Assembly (NCBI GenBank): GCA_900316925.1
Contig: ONEU01000040.1
Coordinates: forward strand, 1-14,546
From: an uncultured Eubacteriales bacterium
GTDB taxonomy: Bacteria > Bacillota > Clostridia > Oscillospirales > Acutalibacteraceae
Direction: 5' to 3'
DNA: 14,546 bases
In this document: positions 13,042 through 14,546 of the stretch, piece by piece
How positions within the stretch are numbered: the first letter of the stretch is position 1
Layout: the number at the start of each line of letters is the position of its first letter
Notes under the pieces: generated by a model
What the model was told of the DNA's origin: nothing
Seen by the model: the letters and a program-made list of their open reading frames with translations, nothing else
The model's database searches: none
Translations under genes and position numbers: made by a program

Positions 13042-14546
13042 ATGTCTAAAAGAATACTGCTTGCCACCCTCCTCTGCGCTGCCCTGGCCGGTTCCATGCT
13101 GTTCACCGGCTGTTCCCAGCAGCAGAATACTTCCGGGAAAAAGCTCATCAGCACCGCTCAGTCGACTTCCAACAGCACCCTGTCCTCCGCTGCCGATACG
13201 CCGAAGGTCAGCTTTAACGAAGAGGATACCTCTACCGAATACAGTGAAGAAAATGCCACCACCGTCAAGCTCAGCGGCAGCAGCGCCGAGATCAGCGGGA
13301 ACGGCGCCGCTCTGGACGGCACTACCCTCAGGATCACCGCTGCCGGCACCTATCTTCTCAGCGGACAATTCAATGACGGCCAGGTCCTTATCAGCGCCGG
13401 CAAGGATGACACGGTACGTCTGGTGTTGGACAACGTTTCCCTGTCCTCATCCTCCGGGTCTGCCGTGTATGCGGAAAAATGCGGCAAAACAATCCTCCTG
13501 CTCAAGGATGGCACCAAGAATACCGTCTCTGACGGCAGCAGCTATGTTTCCGATACCGACGAGGATTCCGACGCTCCCAATGCCGCTGTGTACTGCAAAG
13601 ACGATCTGACCATCCTCGGCAGCGGTTCTCTCACCGTCACCGGCAATGCCAGAAACGGTATCACCGGGAAGGATATTGTGCGTATTTCCGGCGGCAGCAT
13701 TGATGTCACCGCGAAGCACAACGGTATTACCGGCAGAGACGCTCTCGCCATCGAGGGCGGTACCATCTCCGTAACAACCACCGACGGCGACGGCCTGCGC
13801 TCCACCTATTCCGATACCGACAAGTCCGACAAGGGCCATATCACCATCGGAAACGCCGCCATTACCATCATCTCCGGCAGCGACGGTATCCAGGCTGCCA
13901 AAAATCTGGACATCAGCAGCGGTACGATCTCCATTACCACCGGCGGCGGTGCCGGTGAGGTCAAAACCCAGCAGGGCGGCTTTGGCGGACCCGGCGGTTT
14001 CCAACAGAAGTCTTCAGGATCCGAAGAAAGCATCAAGGGTCTGAAAGCCGGCAGCAATATCACCGTCAGCGGCGGTACGGTGACGGTGGACGCCTATGAC
14101 GATGCCATTCACTCCAACGGGGATGTGTTCATCAAGGACGGCACCCTCTCCCTGAAATCCGGCGACGACGGGATTCACGCCGATACCACCCTTGCCGTTA
14201 CCGGTGGTAATATCACCGTTTCACAGTCCTATGAGGGATTTGAAGCAATTGCCGTTGATATCTCCGGCGGTGTGATCGACATTACCGCAACGGATGACGG
14301 TATCAACGCAGCCGGCGGCAACGATAACAGCGGTTTCGGTAACTTTGATAACAATATGAATTTCGGCGGCAGACGTTTCCGCCGGGACTTCAACAATAAT
14401 CAGTCCGGCGAATCCTCCGACACAGACAATCAGCAGCCGGGCAATCCTCCCGAACTGCCCTCCGGTATGCCTTCGGATATGCAGCCCGGTAATCCTCCCG
14501 AACTGCCCTCCGATATGCCTTCGGATATGCAGCCCGGTAATCCTCC
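13042..14546 (+). CDS. Carbohydrate-binding beta-helix lipoprotein (Cthe_2159-like), 3' end cut by window edge
   Basis: Predicted surface lipoprotein; 501 codons are visible and the frame is open at the right edge. Residues 1-24 form a lipoprotein signal peptide ending in LFTGC (C24), although Phe at -3 is less usual. A Ser/Thr-rich linker reaches about 70. Residues 75-425 are short repeating strands with GGxIxVT and DGIxA turns (NGITGK, HNGITG, GDGLRS, SDGIQA, DDAIHS, DDGIHA, DDGINA), as expected of the right-handed beta-helix family typified by Clostridium thermocellum Cthe_2159, which binds cellulose and pectic material. Two Gly/Asn-rich inserts occur, at 311-321 (QGGFGGPGGFQ) and about 425-455. 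From 465 a Pro-rich tandem repeat begins. ATG 13042 has GGAG eight bases upstream; ATG 13036 is in frame but abuts the site. The ligand is inferred only from the family. Confidence 0.85.
   Translation, partial: MSKRILLATLLCAALAGSMLFTGCSQQQNTSGKKLISTAQSTSNSTLSSAADTPKVSFNEEDTSTEYSEENATTVKLSGSSAEISGNGAALDGTTLRITAAGTYLLSGQFNDGQVLISAGKDDTVRLVLDNVSLSSSSGSAVYAEKCGKTILLLKDGTKNTVSDGSSYVSDTDEDSDAPNAAVYCKDDLTILGSGSLTVTGNARNGITGKDIVRISGGSIDVTAKHNGITGRDALAIEGGTISVTTTDGDGLRSTYSDTDKSDKGHITIGNAAITIISGSDGIQAAKNLDISSGTISITTGGGAGEVKTQQGGFGGPGGFQQKSSGSEESIKGLKAGSNITVSGGTVTVDAYDDAIHSNGDVFIKDGTLSLKSGDDGIHADTTLAVTGGNITVSQSYEGFEAIAVDISGGVIDITATDDGINAAGGNDNSGFGNFDNNMNFGGRRFRRDFNNNQSGESSDTDNQQPGNPPELPSGMPSDMQPGNPPELPSDMPSDMQPGNP
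14434..14546 (+). repeat. 48-bp in-frame tandem repeat in the lipoprotein gene
   Basis: Unit 1 (14434-14481), unit 2 (14482-14529) and the first 17 bases of unit 3 (14530-14546, cut by the window end) encode QPGNPPELPS[G/D]MPSDM. Units 1 and 2 differ at only a few bases, which suggests recent duplication or slippage. Because 48 is a multiple of three, changes in copy number would alter protein length without shifting the frame. Confidence 0.93.

Overview
This window looks like chromosomal core DNA of a moderately high-GC, endospore-lineage Clostridia bacterium. A Ruminococcus-like member of the Oscillospiraceae/Ruminococcaceae is my best guess, inferred from protein sequences and gene order only. 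Spo0A and SpoIVB are present. The minus-strand gene order matches the classical Firmicutes yicC(yloC)-remA-gmk-rpoZ-...-priA-def-fmt-rsmB-rlmN-prpC-prkC cluster. I see no insertion sequence, prophage, CRISPR array, tRNA or rRNA.

Minus strand, 10541 down to 1: a single dense operon of eleven genes. Its promoter (TTGACA, 18-base spacer, extended -10 TGG-TAAAAT) lies at 10512-10541. Order of transcription: yicC (RNase-related), remA (DNA-binding regulator), gmk (guanylate kinase), rpoZ (RNA polymerase omega), priA (replication restart helicase), def (peptide deformylase), fmt (Met-tRNA formyltransferase), rsmB (16S rRNA m5C methyltransferase), rlmN (23S rRNA/tRNA m2A methyltransferase), a PP2C phosphatase, and a PASTA-domain Ser/Thr kinase cut by the left edge. 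Spacing is tight: 4-base overlaps at rsmB/rlmN and rlmN/PP2C, an 8-base overlap at rpoZ/priA and an 11-base overlap at remA/gmk. Translational coupling is therefore likely. The operon joins nucleotide supply, transcription, replication restart, formyl-Met handling, ribosome modification and cell-wall-linked phosphosignalling. coaBC, which lies between rpoZ and priA in Bacillus subtilis, is absent.

Divergent intergenic region, 10412-10682: it holds the operon promoter, an 8-base inverted repeat just upstream of the -35, and a nested stem upstream of spoIVB that could cover its Shine-Dalgarno.

Plus strand, 10683-12884: spoIVB (sporulation signalling serine protease, TTG start), then spo0A (sporulation master regulator). 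spo0A has its own strong promoter and a clear intrinsic terminator. The pair is a hallmark of endospore-formers. The Spo0A receiver departs from consensus near the phosphorylated Asp, while its DNA-binding domain is very well conserved.

Plus strand, 12885-14546: a promoter region and a predicted lipoprotein of the Cthe_2159-like carbohydrate-binding beta-helix type. It ends, within the window, in a 48-bp (16-residue) Pro-rich tandem repeat and runs off the right edge. This is the most accessory-looking gene here.

No clearly new system is visible. The items most worth a second look are the regulatory structures around spoIVB and spo0A, the loss of coaBC, and the repeat-tailed beta-helix lipoprotein.
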